64,000 bases of DNA from Kryptolebias marmoratus (taxonomy: Eukaryota; Chordata; Actinopteri; Cyprinodontiformes; Rivulidae): NCBI RefSeq assembly GCF_001649575.2, contig NC_051443.1:15490421-15554420 (forward strand). Direction: 5' to 3'. Position numbers and translations under genes: made by a program. Positions 1 through 13,000 of the stretch are shown piece by piece. The notes beneath the pieces were generated by a model. It did not search any database. It saw nothing but the letters and a program-made list of their open reading frames with translations, and had not been told where the DNA came from. Position 1 is the first letter of the stretch. Each line of letters starts with the position of its first letter.

Positions 1-216
1 GCTAAATGTGACAAAATTTAGGCATAAATTTTTAGCAGAAGCTAAATGTGACAAAATTTAGGCATGAATTTTTAGCACAAGCTCCTTTACAAACGGCGCT
101 AAATGTTGTAAAAAGTGACATCAGAAAATCAACACTACATTTTTATACAGTGTTTGAAGCTAAATGTGACAAAATTTAGGCATGAATTTTTAGCACAAGC
201 TCCTTTACAAACGGCG
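1..216. repeat. Short repeat cluster, three copies of a 36-40 bp unit
   Basis: The unit GCTAAATGTGACAAAATTTA begins at 1, 41 and 159, and each unit ends TTTTTAGC. The first six and last six bases (GCTAAA, TTTAGC) are inverted, so each unit is an imperfect palindrome. An adjoining block, GCTCCTTTACAAACGGCG, occurs at 81-98 and 199-216, so a larger 118-bp duplication is present. Confidence 0.85.
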
Positions 217-2889
217 CCCCATAAAATGATTATGTTGAAATTACCTAGAAATAATACAAACATTATTTCTATTTCTTTGACCAGTGTTTACTTTTGATAA
301 CCAGATCATCAAACAGAAACTTAATGGTTGTCCAAAGTGTATAATGCTGTTATTCATGTAATTTTGTTAAATATCTTGGTTTCATTGTCAATGATTTTTT
401 GTGTCATGGTTTATTGGTTTTTATACTGGCCCAAATCAAGTTTATTTCTCTTTTGTTCTGACTGATTTCCTGTTTTTTGACTACTTGTATTGCAGCCCTT
501 TCAGTTTGGTTTTATTTAAATAAAGAACTTCTTTTTTTTACCCTTCTGTCTTCTACCTGTCAGCCTGAACTTGTGTTATACACACAGTCGTAACCCACGA
601 TAGCTTAAACACTACACTGTCTCTTCACCCATCTCCTGGAACTCATATTCATGGGAACTTGTCTTCTAGTGGGGCTTTTTTTCACTCTACCAATATTTCT
701 CTTGTGCACTGACATGTGAAGATTTATTCAAGGTTATCTGGTTCATTCTGGCCCCACAATTGTTTCCATCTCAAACTTGTGTGCAGAGATGGCCCACAAT
801 TCTAAACAGGTGTAATCTAGGCAGGAATGATGAAAGATGCAAGTCGACACACACAAATGCTGACTTTTCTATTTTTTTTTTTTTGTATAAGGAGATGCTA
901 ATAGCTCATATATGTTTTAGTTAACTTTATTTGTAGAACTTATAGTTTACCAGAATGTCAAAGAGGAAGTTAGAAAATGCTGGACACAAATACACCATCG
1001 CAGCAGGACAGCAGCTGTGGTATCCAGTGAGAAGCTGGTCCAAGCATAGTTACAGAGAAAGGGGAGCTGCCTCAAACAGGGACCCATTCCAAGAGGGAAA
1101 ATAAAGTGCAGTTTACACACAGCATTTTAGACAAGTCCAGACTTGCCTCTGGTACACACATTATAGCCAGTGTAAAAGGAAAGTTGAAAAATGGTCAAAC
1201 CTTCATGGGATTTTTGTTGTGTTTTGTTTTGTTTGCATGTATTCACATTTAACCTTTGTAGGTGACACCCTATATATAGCTTTCCCAGAAAAAATACAGA
1301 ATGCACACATTCTATGCAAGAGCAACTTGTATACAGCTATGTGTACACTTCACTGAACCAATTTCTACAGTTTCTTTGCATCAACCAAACACTGTACTGT
1401 CACATTATTGTTATTATTTCAACCAATCTTCATTAACCTGCACAACTAATTATTACTACCAAACACAGGTACAATAAAACCATAAAAATAGTTGTAGGAA
1501 CTACAATTGGCTGAGGTCTAATACATTTCTCAATTCAAAAAAAAATGTGAAAGTGATGAAAAAATTGAGAAACTCCAAAGTCCATCGACAACTGAGCAAA
1601 CATTATTATCTAAATTGTATTTGTTGTTGGTTAGCAGCACACCAAGTGGGTATGAACTGTGTACAGACAGGTGTTAAGACCATTAGACCAGTTTGTTTAT
1701 GTGTGTGCATGTAATTTTTGCCAGATGTTATTTGTGTTTATGTGCACAGTACTGTAATTGTTGTAGTCTTAATAGAGTTTAGCACACAGTTGGCTAGCTC
1801 AGCTCAATTCTACCTTACAGTAGCCTGCTGGTGATGAAGAGCATGGACAAAAGATGAACACATTAAATGATGGTCTGGATCCAAATCAGTTTTCAGTCAA
1901 CTAAACAGCATCATATTTATTCAGTTAAAACTAGTCTAAAATTATAAGTAAAGAAGAATGAATATATTTTGGCTAAAACTAAATGACACCTTTCTCCAAA
2001 GAATATGACTAAAACTCCATTAAAATTTACTGTCAAAATTAACACTGGTTTTCAGCAAAGCTATATCAAAATGTGGTTTTGAGGCCATAGAATCTGAGAA
2101 TGTGCCATTTTATGCGACTATCAATGCCACAAGTGTTAAAATCCCCCATGTTAGCAAAAAGGAATGTGACAGAGCTACTCCTATGTGCATGCTAACTTTT
2201 ACACTCACAAGAAATACTGTTGGACAAAAACAGCTTCACATATTAGCTCACTTGTAAGTTTTGCAGGGATATTACTTGGAAATTGGCTGTGGATATTTGC
2301 TGGAACATTTCTTGGAACATCTCTAAAAAATGGCAGGACTGCAGTGCATGTGTGAAAACAACTTATGCTCCTAGCTTGGGTCTAGGCCATGGAATTATCT
2401 ATCAGCATTGATCTCATACTATGCAAAATAAGACATTTTGAGTATTTCAACAGCAATGCAGAGGTATTCGTGTACAAAACACTAACAGCACAAAGCCTGC
2501 AGACATAACGGTATGCTTAGGTTAAATGCTTATTGACTGAAAGCACAAAAGTTGAAGAGGGCTGACAGCAATCAATTTTATCTCTAAACAGACAAGGTGC
2601 AAAAAATAGTTTTAGAAAGTAGAAGTAAAAAATGCAGACAGCTGCAAAGCACAGTGTCAGTACTTGAACAATTTAGTTTCCATCACAAAGCAAAACTGTG
2701 TCCATGATGACTTAGTTTTTCATAGCTAAGCAAAGTTGCAGGAACAACAGCAACAAAACACAAACTAAAGTAGCCCATACCATGTTGTTTATACATACAC
2801 TTATAACAGTCTGAAGTGGCAGCAACATGCTGTAATATAGAGATTCGTGTTTGTAAAGCACAGCTGCAAAACAAATGCCTAAGCATCTT

Positions 2890-3310
2890 TAAGCACTTCT
2901 ATATCTTTAACTAATTTTTGTCTGTGCAGGAAACACTTCTTCATCAGAGTTATTCTTCTAAACAAAACTCTTCAAAGCGCCGTGTTACTGTCTGTGCCTG
3001 GAGTCTAAATATTTTTAATTAAAAAATGGTTTAAAAATTTTATTAGGATCTATAAAATCAGAACAGCGTGCACACAAAGCTGCAGATGTGCATTTGTGGA
3101 GAGCACAAATGTAAGTCTAAAAGTAAGTCTTAGCAATATGCATCTTTAACTGAAGCCTGGAAAACACTTCTTCATCAGGGATACTTTACTTAACTCAACT
3201 CTTCAAAGCATCATGTTGCTTGTGCCTGCAATGTAAACTTGAAAACTTTTCTACGAATGGTATTTACTTGAACATCATGTACATGGAGCTGCAAATAAAA
3301 TGCTTGATCT
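2890..3310. repeat. Diverged tandem duplication, about 230 bp per unit
   Basis: The segment AACACTTCTTCATCAG with the following ACTCTTCAAAGC occurs near 2930-2980 and again near 3162-3208. Similar flanks (CATCTTTAACT before; GAACA, then AGCTGCA after) extend the match. The two copies differ by many substitutions and small gaps, so the duplication is old. Confidence 0.6.
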
Positions 3311-3923
3311 TGGCCAGAACTACAGTGATAAGGAGCAAAGATGGAACTGTTCTATAGCTGAAAATAAATAACTTAAAACCATTTGAGTGTCTCTGTGTTG
3401 TGGCTCTAATGTTGAAAACTGCTCTTTTTTTTCAGAAATATAGCTTTTTTAGTGCCTACTATATTAATCAGCCTCGGTTTGGGGTCTGAGCCATTATGTG
3501 GAATCTGTGGTACGATGCACCACCATCCATTGGGAAGCAGCCTGTGTGATCCTTCCATGTTGTCTTGTGGCCTAAGTGTCATAAATCCAGTGAGTCACTT
3601 GTATTATTTTAGGATTGAGTCAGTCACTGAAATTTGTGCATGGAGTTTTAACTCAAAAACCAAACACCAGATAAACTTTAAATCGTATAATCATTCTTTA
3701 AGCTGTGGATCAAAGGGGGACTGTGACTTTGCTTTTACACAGCATTTGCATTTGTAGAGCTTATCATATTCAAAAGAATGACTCTTAACTGTCATTTATT
3801 GGCTAAGTATGAATGATACATGTTCCAAAGAGGCTTTTAACACAAAACCAAATACTACCCTTCAACTAAAAACATGCAGTGTCATAAAACATGTCATAAA
3901 ATTTGTGAAATATAGTACTATAC

Positions 3924-4045
3924 CTTCAGCCTCTCGTGGGGACCAGTGTCCAGAGGGATCGCATGGCCTTGGAGATGAAGAGTCAGAGGCATACTGCAGA
4001 AGAACTCTCCCCTCAGTACATTTATCACACACTGATCCCACTTCT
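3924..4045 (-). CDS. pappa: pappa exon 6: last exon in the window
   Basis: A 122-nt exon (acceptor TTTCCTAG|AG, donor GAAG|GTATAG) encoding [14 protein letters not shown] and [15 protein letters not shown]. Human PAPP-A has the same order. The reading frame is open at the donor (phase 1), so the gene continues left; I recognise no further exon in 1-3923. Confidence 0.93.
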
Positions 4046-7000
4046 CTAGGAAACCAACAAATAGAAACAGTAACCAACTTAGACACAGACCAGAATCATA
4101 GAGATGTCTTACAGACTACGTGTAACAGAAAGGAGTTTTTAGGTTCTACTTTCATCTCATTACAATACCATTATCCTTAATTAAAGCATCAGTTAATCTC
4201 GATCAGCTTTTCACCACATAAACCAGTGTGAAATAATTTGTTTTACCTGTCATAAAACTGTCCAGAAATCGGTGGAAGCCATTCCAGGGTGACCGAGTTG
4301 TGATGCTGCTCAACTACTTGAGGTGCCATCGCTACTGGGGTAGGTCTAGAGGAGGGTTGCCACGTCTGGTATGCAAGATCCAGGTAGCAGTGCATTCTAG
4401 CCACCTGATTCAGAGTGAATGAATCCGTACAACTATCATCTGTGAACAAAAGACGTACATCATTAATGTTTGAACAGTTAATAAAATGTTTGTGTGTGGG
4501 AATGCTATTACGTCATAAAACATGTATTGTAGACTCATTTTGAATTTGACGCCAGCACTGAATTTCAAAGCCGGTCAGCACAATAACATTACTAAATAGG
4601 ACCAAATAGGTTATTTGGTAGAGGTAAGTAATGTAAATCAGTGTGAAAAGAGCATCCAAACTTTTATTGGAAAAAGCGTTTTACAAAAAAGGATATAAAA
4701 TAATTCCAAAAAGTCCATTAGACATAAGTAAAAAAAAGATATCTGTTCATATTTGACAGTATATATTATTATATGCAATAAAAACAAAAAAATGGCTTTG
4801 ATATAAATCAAGTGGAATGAAACGATGCCCTTCCTGCTAAGTTATTTCAATATTTTTTCCCTGAAAAACTCCACATACTGTATGTCTCTGTGCTCAACAA
4901 ATTCCTCTGTGGTGATCCATTTCAGTTTTTGAGTGGTTCAGCTGTAAATCTTTCGCAGGTAAGAAGCAAAAGCCAAGCGAGGAGCCCGTCTCACCTGCAT
5001 AACTCATGTAGTTGTTAAATGGCGTGTGTGTGAAATGCTGACAGCCACAGGTTTCGTTGCCTGGTTCGGGGTCATTGCAGCCTTTGTATTTTGGCGTGGG
5101 ATTCGTGTCGGCACACAGATCTCCAGTCTCCATTGAGGGCTCAGTTTCTAAACATGCATCGTTACACGAATCAATCTCTGATATGCCTCTAAACACGTGG
5201 TATAGGCCGAGGTTATGTCCAATCTCGTGGACCATTGTGTCAGTGTGGCCAAATGTCCCGTAGAAGGAAGGATTCAGTACAATTCCACCTGAAAAAGTAC
5301 AAAAAAGAAAGAAAAACACATGGATCTTGTACTCAGTCATAGCATATACAAAACCCAACTGCCTATTGGTAATGTACTGTATGTAGATCTGTGGTAAGAT
5401 TCAGACAATGCATTATTTATGGGCTTCCTCAGTTTCATTATCACCATCTCTGTTAGAGCTGCTATAAAGACAAAGACTGCTGGAGGTTTGGGCTACATTA
5501 CTCAAAGTCAACAATCTGTGCATGTATTTACTGTAAGTGTATGTGAGTGTGTACAGTATGTATGCATGAATGTGTGTGCTTGTGTTTTTGTTTGTTTCCT
5601 ACCCAAATGTGTAAGGGCTTCTTTGTCCCAGGGCCAAGTGGCAGACCCTGCCAAACTTTCATCAGAAGAATTGGCAAAAAAGACATTCAGGTGAGTCGAA
5701 CCATCCATTTGTAGAATCTCTTTGAGCTCTTTCACAACTAAATAGGCTCTGGAAAACAGAAAGAAAAACAAAAAGAATTTTGCATTAAGTTAATGGTTCT
5801 ATAATGAAAATTGTCTCTTTCTGGGAATGTAAATTTCATCAGGGTAAATTTCTGAATATGAAAAATGACCAAGGAGAGCACATGCAGAGTTATCTTTCAG
5901 AATACAATGGTTCCTCAACACGTAAACTGTACAACCTGGAAATGTTGAAACCAATTGGTTTTATTTAAAACCACTTGTTTGAAAAAAATAATATAATGTG
6001 TCAAAAATAGAGATGTTTGAATGGGTTGATTTACATAAATGGGGTATTTGATTAGTGACCTTTAGAGGAGCTATTCCAATAATGCTTACTCACCGCTGAG
6101 TGTGCTGTTTACATATGTTTTAATTCATGGAAATTGTTACTTTTTTCTTAAATTATTTTAATGAGTTTTTATTCGTCACGACTACAGCTTGTTTTTGTTA
6201 AATTGTGGTAACAGATTGCTATCATCTATTGTAACAGTTTCCCTAATAAAGTTCAACTTTAAAGAACTTTTTAAAGTCATTTTAGCATTAAATGCACATA
6301 AAACACCCCTAGAAGTTCAGTGCATTTTGTTTATTTATGCAAATCAACTTGATACCATACATTATATAACTTAACTGCTCAAACATGAGTGTGTTATTTT
6401 GATGTATTTTTACCTAAAAAGAATGTGATGGCTTATAAGCATGTTGAAGGGGTGTCCTATATCATTGTGGAATATTTTAACCAATACTCTTTCTGACATC
6501 AAATAAAAACCTAAGGGCTATGGTTAGGTCTACTAGGAAATTGGAGTACCACCTCAACAATATTGGTAGTAGGAGACACTTTGATTTAAAACCAGACTGC
6601 TTGGCCAGAACCAGAAACGTGCTAATGGCAAAAACAAGTCAAATACTGTTGGTCATTTCTTTAAAGTTTTGAGAAACTATGCACATAAATACTACTCATA
6701 AGAAAAGAAATGCACTGTTCCAGATTCAGCTACTGACCAATTTCCATCTGTGGTCCATATGGTACAATACAAATCTTCCTGATGACCCTAAAAACACTTA
6801 TATAATACATTTTTTCATGTTTTTCATTATTATTTAATAAACTATATTTCACTTACATCTGTCTGCATAAATTAGCTTTAATATTCGGAAAGCGTAGCAG
6901 TTCAGTATGACTCATACAAGTCAGCCTGAGACTTCAATTAATGGTTCAGGTAGTCGGATGTCTTCCTCTTTATGACCTAATATTTTGTCTGAGGCCCTGA

Positions 7001-10000
7001 GAGTAGTAAGGGTAATGCTAATGATTGCAATCACTCAACATAATGAGATATCTTTGCATCAGTGAAACTGTCATTCATTTTGTGAACACATTTTCTCTGT
7101 GAGCCTGGCTGGTGGTCCTGGCAGACAGAATCAACAAGATCAGTCTTCTTGGAAGAACAAGTAATCTGTTGCACATGTCGAGATGATAGTTTAGTCTTTT
7201 TCTTTGACTTTTAGAAGGCTTTGGAGAGATATATTCAGTGGATACACAAACATCAGTTTTTTATCAGAAACTAAACATAGCAAATTGGCCACAAAATCCC
7301 AAACTGGATCTTCATTGGTTGTTTTAACCTAGCCTGTGTAAACCACTTGACTGACTTATATTTTATACTCATGTTTTGCACATTTGTCAAAAAAAATGTA
7401 CACAGTAAACTCTAATTTCCTCAAATATAAGTACTTGTTGATAATTTCTTTCAGTGTTTTTTTGTTTTCAAATATGTTCTATTTAGTGGAATAATTTGAC
7501 ATTGGAACAAATAAACTTTCTGTGTGCTGGAAACTAATTTCATGTAAACTTTAATTTATAGGAAAACAGATTTTATTTGTGTGTGTGTATGCACCACAGT
7601 TTTGTTTGGGGGAGGTATGGTGGTACAGGTGGTTGCTGTGAGTGCTATCACCAAATAGCAAGAAGGTTGCAGGTTCAAATCTCAGCTGTGACCTTTCTGT
7701 CTGGAGCTTGCATGCTCTCACTGTGCATGGATGGATGGATGGATGTTTTAGCCGGTGTGCCAACCTCAAAATGACTTCAATAAAACTTATTCTCATTGTG
7801 AGACCAGTATTAGACGTAGCAACATTTTAGTGAAAAGAAGTTTATTTTTTCAAACTTAACCATTTTTACAAATACTGGTACAGGTGATCCACCCATCAAG
7901 CCTTTGTGTTCTGAATGAAAACGTGTTTGTGCTCCATAGTATTTGTTTTGTCATGAGCCTAATGAATTAATGAAATGAAAAATGAAATCAGGTGATAATA
8001 AAATTGTTTTGTGTTTGAAATGGTAAAATTGCATCTCTGTAGTGATCTGATTTTTCAAAAGCATACTCTGGAAATGAGCTCAGCATATTTTGAGCTAGTA
8101 CTAAATATTTGGGTTTGAATTCTAGGGAATAGTGTAAAAGTTAAATTATCTTTGTCTCCTACATGTTTATGTTCCTGCTATGAGCAAATCATTCTTGTAT
8201 CTGATAATAATGGGAAATGTCCCAAAACCAGCATAAAGCTTGCAATATAAACCTACCTGAAAAAAATGCTTTTTTAATTAAAAAAAAATCTATTTTGTTC
8301 TAATCCTTAGCAAATTGACATGGATGATCATACCAAATAAAGTTCTTAAATGATAACCGCTTGAAGGTATTTTAACTTATCAAAACATGGTATGTGTTTT
8401 GGATGCTTGAATATTGAGCTCCATTCCCCTAACGGTAGTCTATTATCAAAGCATGTTTTTAGCATTATTTTCTTTCAGTTTTCTGACAATTTGGACTATT
8501 ACGTTAAGAAACTTTATTGTGATAAAAAGCTGCCTAATAAAGACTAAGTAGCACATGCTCTTAAAGCCAATTTAAGAGCAACAGAAGAGACTCAATGAGG
8601 CGAGGTCTAAAAACAGAGGTGGAGAGTGAGACAACAAGAGCAAATGACAGAAGGTCCCTCTTTTTAATAATTTAAGGAATTTCAGTATTTCCTTAGAAAA
8701 TATTTATTCAGAATTTTTGGACATGCACAAGGAGGAAAGGGGTCAAAGGGGTTTGATGCTGAACTGATTGAAACAGCTGTGAATGAAAGCAGCACTTCTG
8801 CTCTGGGTCAAAATTTATCCTTTTGTTTCAGGTTCATTAACACATTTGGTCATGTAACATACCAGGGAAGAGTGGGAGCACAAACAGATTTAAAGTTGCT
8901 CAGTTGTGGATATTTACTTCCAATTTCAAATGTCCTTTTGCCATTTTGGTGAAAAGTTAGGTGGACTTTAGGCTATCTAATCAATATCAGTTATTTCACT
9001 TTGAGGGTGTTTGAGGTTAGCACAGTCTAGACTTTTCAAACAGTTCTTCTGCTTAATCATATTATTCAAACGTCCTCGTCAATTATCCTACCCCAGGTGT
9101 TTGTTTGTTCTCTCATACCCTGTAACAATTTCTTCATCTCATAGCTTCACATCTGTATTCTTGCCTCTCCTCATATTTTTTTTCCCAGCTTAAACAGACC
9201 ACTTGGGAAGACCAGGCTTTTTATACACTCATTTTGAAAAAGCAATTTTTAAAAAGTTACAAAGAGAGAGAATGTGGACAAAAAAAGAGATGGAGGAAAA
9301 GGGAAAGAAAAAGCTGAGCACAGAAAATCAAGCTTCACTACAGTTAAGCTTTGCTGTTGTGGGAATACCCAAGAGAGCATATGGCAGCCCATAGTGTCTA
9401 AAACGTATTAAATACCTTTATCCATTCACATCCACATATAATTCCTATTAGCCCATAAATTTGTCTTGTATACATATGTTTAGGTCAGCATAGTGGGAGA
9501 CTGAGATGAGCTGGCATTGCAGTGACACTCTCACAGCCAAGATTCTTTCGGAAACTGACGGGGGCCCTTGGCTCCCCATCATTGAGTCGGTCAACACCAC
9601 AGACCCTAAACCCATCATTCATCTCTGGGTTTATTACTATTCTTGCACTCTCCTCTTTAACCTTCCAGCTTAGTCCTCAGAGAACTATTTTACTTCCAAG
9701 GACATTTTATGCACCAAAACTGTAGTAGATGATTTTTTTGTTTATTTTTTAATACACTATATAACATCATATGCAGTGAGCAAATGGATAGACCAAATGC
9801 TTTGTTTTCTATATGAGGTAGATACTCTCAATAGAGTCTCACACGGAACTCTCTCAGTTTTGGTAGAAATGTGAGAACCTCTTCATCAGCACCCTCTCTT
9901 CTGACTTTTAAACTAAAATTACTTTACCATTGCATTATTAGCCAAATTCCCTGAGGTGCAATATTTTCAAGGACCACCAACAGCATCTGGCCACATATTA

Positions 10001-13000
10001 TCCTGTCATAGCCAGATGCAACTCCCCTGCATTCCAAAATTGGTCTCAGTAAACCCCCCGATTTTCACACCTTTCAGATTCTCATAAGTGCTCTTGTTAT
10101 ATAGAACTCCTACCTCAGACGTTGACCAGTCTACATAAAAGCACAGGTGAAACTTTGACAACAGGTGTTTTTATAAGGCTTTAAAAGGGAAGTGGAAAGT
10201 CCTGGTATTTATGTCCAGGCACTCAATTATGTTTTATGAGACAGGAGGGATAAGGTTTAGATGACCAACTGTAAAATAAAAACAAAAAAAAACAAGTCAT
10301 GGGCCCAAGAGATTAGCTCCCCACACTTAGCTGGAATACAGCAGGGAAATTGAGTGAATGAAAGACACAAGGTGGTTCATCCATTAACCTGCCACAGTGA
10401 GAGATATTGGCTACGGAAAGAAAGAGACTGAGAAAAAGAGGCCAAGGGAAAATACATGACCTATTAGCCCTTGACAGCACCAAGCCAAAACTTCATTTCC
10501 CAAAACTCTATTAAGGTTGAAATTGATTCAATAACTTCCTTGACAAGTTTTTGTATCAATCTTGCCATAGTCTGGGAGGAAATTGCAAAACATTTTAAGG
10601 TAATCACAAAAAAAGTTCTAATAAACTGATTTTCTAGTTTCCAGAATTTGTCACATAAGAAAAATCGATGAGAAAAAAAGCATTGAAACTATTGATTGTC
10701 TGCTGTTTATTTTCTAACTCAAGACAAGAATGTTAAATAAGTATTACATTACTGTCAGTAAAGAGATTTTTCATGGTTTCTTCTTCCGCTCACACAAAAC
10801 CATTGTTGAAACCTTGTCAACAAGGATGGTCTCTCGTAATCATGCTGTGTTTTGGTCAGCTGCAACCCAAAATTTTACTTTTTAGTCTACAATTTTACAC
10901 TCTAGTCCAGTAGAAGGGGAATTCAATGTCAGTTGTGTTTATTACCTGAATGATGAATTATACATTTATATGATTATCAAAACCAACAAACACTGTTGCA
11001 CATTATACTTAAGCAACCATGTTGGTTTTCTTTCTGCATATGATCAAACTTGCCATTTTCTTTGTCTCGTTATTCTTTGGAAACATCTTATTGATGGAAG
11101 TTTTATCAGGACACATGCATAGTCTCTATTTGCAGTTTGAGTGGTCACAAACGACTGGGCTGCTCACATCTAGTCTTGTCAACTAATACAGAAGGCAACA
11201 TTTTATTTACACACACCTCAAAGTCAAGCAAACAGTAAAACTGTGAGTTGCCCTTAACACCAAATGCCACTAAAACCATAACAAGCATTAACCCAAAGCT
11301 TATAAAAGCAATGCAAAACAATTTCTTCAGCCAAATGTATATGTGTAAATGTGTGATTGTATGTTTACTTGCGTGTTCCATAAGGCACTCTATTGACACA
11401 ATGCATTCTCCTGCCACTTACCCTAAACTTCAGTCATTATAATGGAATGCCTAAGTCCTACCCTAAACCTAATTTTTAACAAAACTTTAACACTAAAACC
11501 ACATCCTAACCCCTAAAACACCACTTTTCCTCATTAACAGGAATTCTCATCCTGTCAGATTTTCGATCCCATCCTGACTTTAAAACACACACACAGAAAC
11601 ACACAATGCAAATATGTAGTAACAAATGGTAAAAATAGAATAGAAAAGTATGACTGTTAGACCTAACAACTATTGCTCCCCTACGTACGCAGGACATTGT
11701 TTGCCCAGAATTCCATAATTAAGGAAGAATGTCAAACTGTTTGTAGTGCAGCTCTCTGCAGACATACCACAATCAAAACAAAATAAGCAATCACTTGGGA
11801 AGATTATATTTACTTTTTGGGATGAGAAGTTTCTTGTCTTTTTTTCTGCTTCTGTCTTATATTCCACAGCAAGCATATTGTCAATGGCTGATGTCTAAAC
11901 AAAGCATTTAGCTGCCACTTAATGTATGAGCTTCTGCTGATGACTAAGTTGGAAGGGATTTACCTGGTTTTACATCTAATGTTTTTAATTAAATTACATT
12001 GTTAAGCTATTTTGTGGTCATTTAAGTTTTCAGGGTGGTGCCAATACAGACTACTTTTATCTTGATTATGACTAAAACAGTCTTGTTTAAATAGTTCATG
12101 CTATCAAAAAGACCCTACAGCCCATGCACTTTGACAACTCATTTTTCATACTTTCTCTTGTCCTTACATGACAAGCAGCAAAAAAATACTGACAAACATT
12201 AGTAACTTTTGCCTCTTTCCCTGGAGTACCCATGAAGCTCCCCTGTGCTCTCCACAAAAATGTCTCACTTTACTGTGCTGAGTTTCAGCGCACCAAGAAA
12301 CAAACAATTCTGCTATTAGAGGTCTGGCAAAAACCTTCTTACAGCAAATTCCAGAGATTTATTTTCCTTACCAGATTTTATTCATCATCTACAAACCACA
12401 ATGGAGAAACCACAAAAACAAAACTTGCATCCATTTGTGACAACCTATGTATCCTCCAGAATTAGACATTAAAAAAATCTGAATCTATTTCTTCTTACAT
12501 GAGTACCATTAACATATAGGTAAATTTGTAACACTGTGAAACATGGAAAAAGTCGATAACTACTTCCATTATTTTTGTCAGCAAATTATTTCAGTTATCT
12601 ATGTTCAAAGAACAATAATGGCCCTTTTCCATGGGCTCGACTTGGCCCTAAGTGGATAGACCTGGTACAAGTTCAGACTTTTCATTGATGTAAGCAGACT
12701 GCTGGCTATTGATTGGCCAGAGAGTGACGTCAATCATGAGAGCATCTCCTCCACAAGAAACCCAACATTTTTGAAACCTTGCAACAGCAGCATTTGTTTT
12801 TGTTGTTTACTTTAAAAAAAAAAAAAAATTTAATTTAAAAAAAATATATAAATATATATTGAAATGGCAACTCGTAAACCAACACTGTAGTACTATGAGG
12901 AGGTATGTTTCTGTGCTTTTTGACAGAATTCAGAAGGAGCTAGACCAAATTTACCAGCTATGACCGGTGGAGGGAAGTTGGCTTCGACTCATCCACTGCG

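Larger units (their letters stand above)
1..3923 (-). other. pappa intron 6 (5' part within window), no coding exon seen
   Basis: AT-rich sequence with stops in all frames. I searched the minus strand for the next human-like segment (Cys-rich, then LELEFLYPL-like) and did not see it. It holds the short repeat cluster at 1-216 and a diverged duplication at about 2890-3310; the rest shows no recognisable feature. Confidence 0.7.

Noticed and set aside
3452..3757. 101-codon plus-strand ORF left of pappa exon 6
   Set aside because: No recognisable protein features and inside an intron on the opposite strand.
11440..11530. CCCTAA-like words (CCTACCCTAAACC, CATCCTAACCCC) suggesting an interstitial telomeric repeat
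   Set aside because: Too irregular; no run of TTAGGG units.
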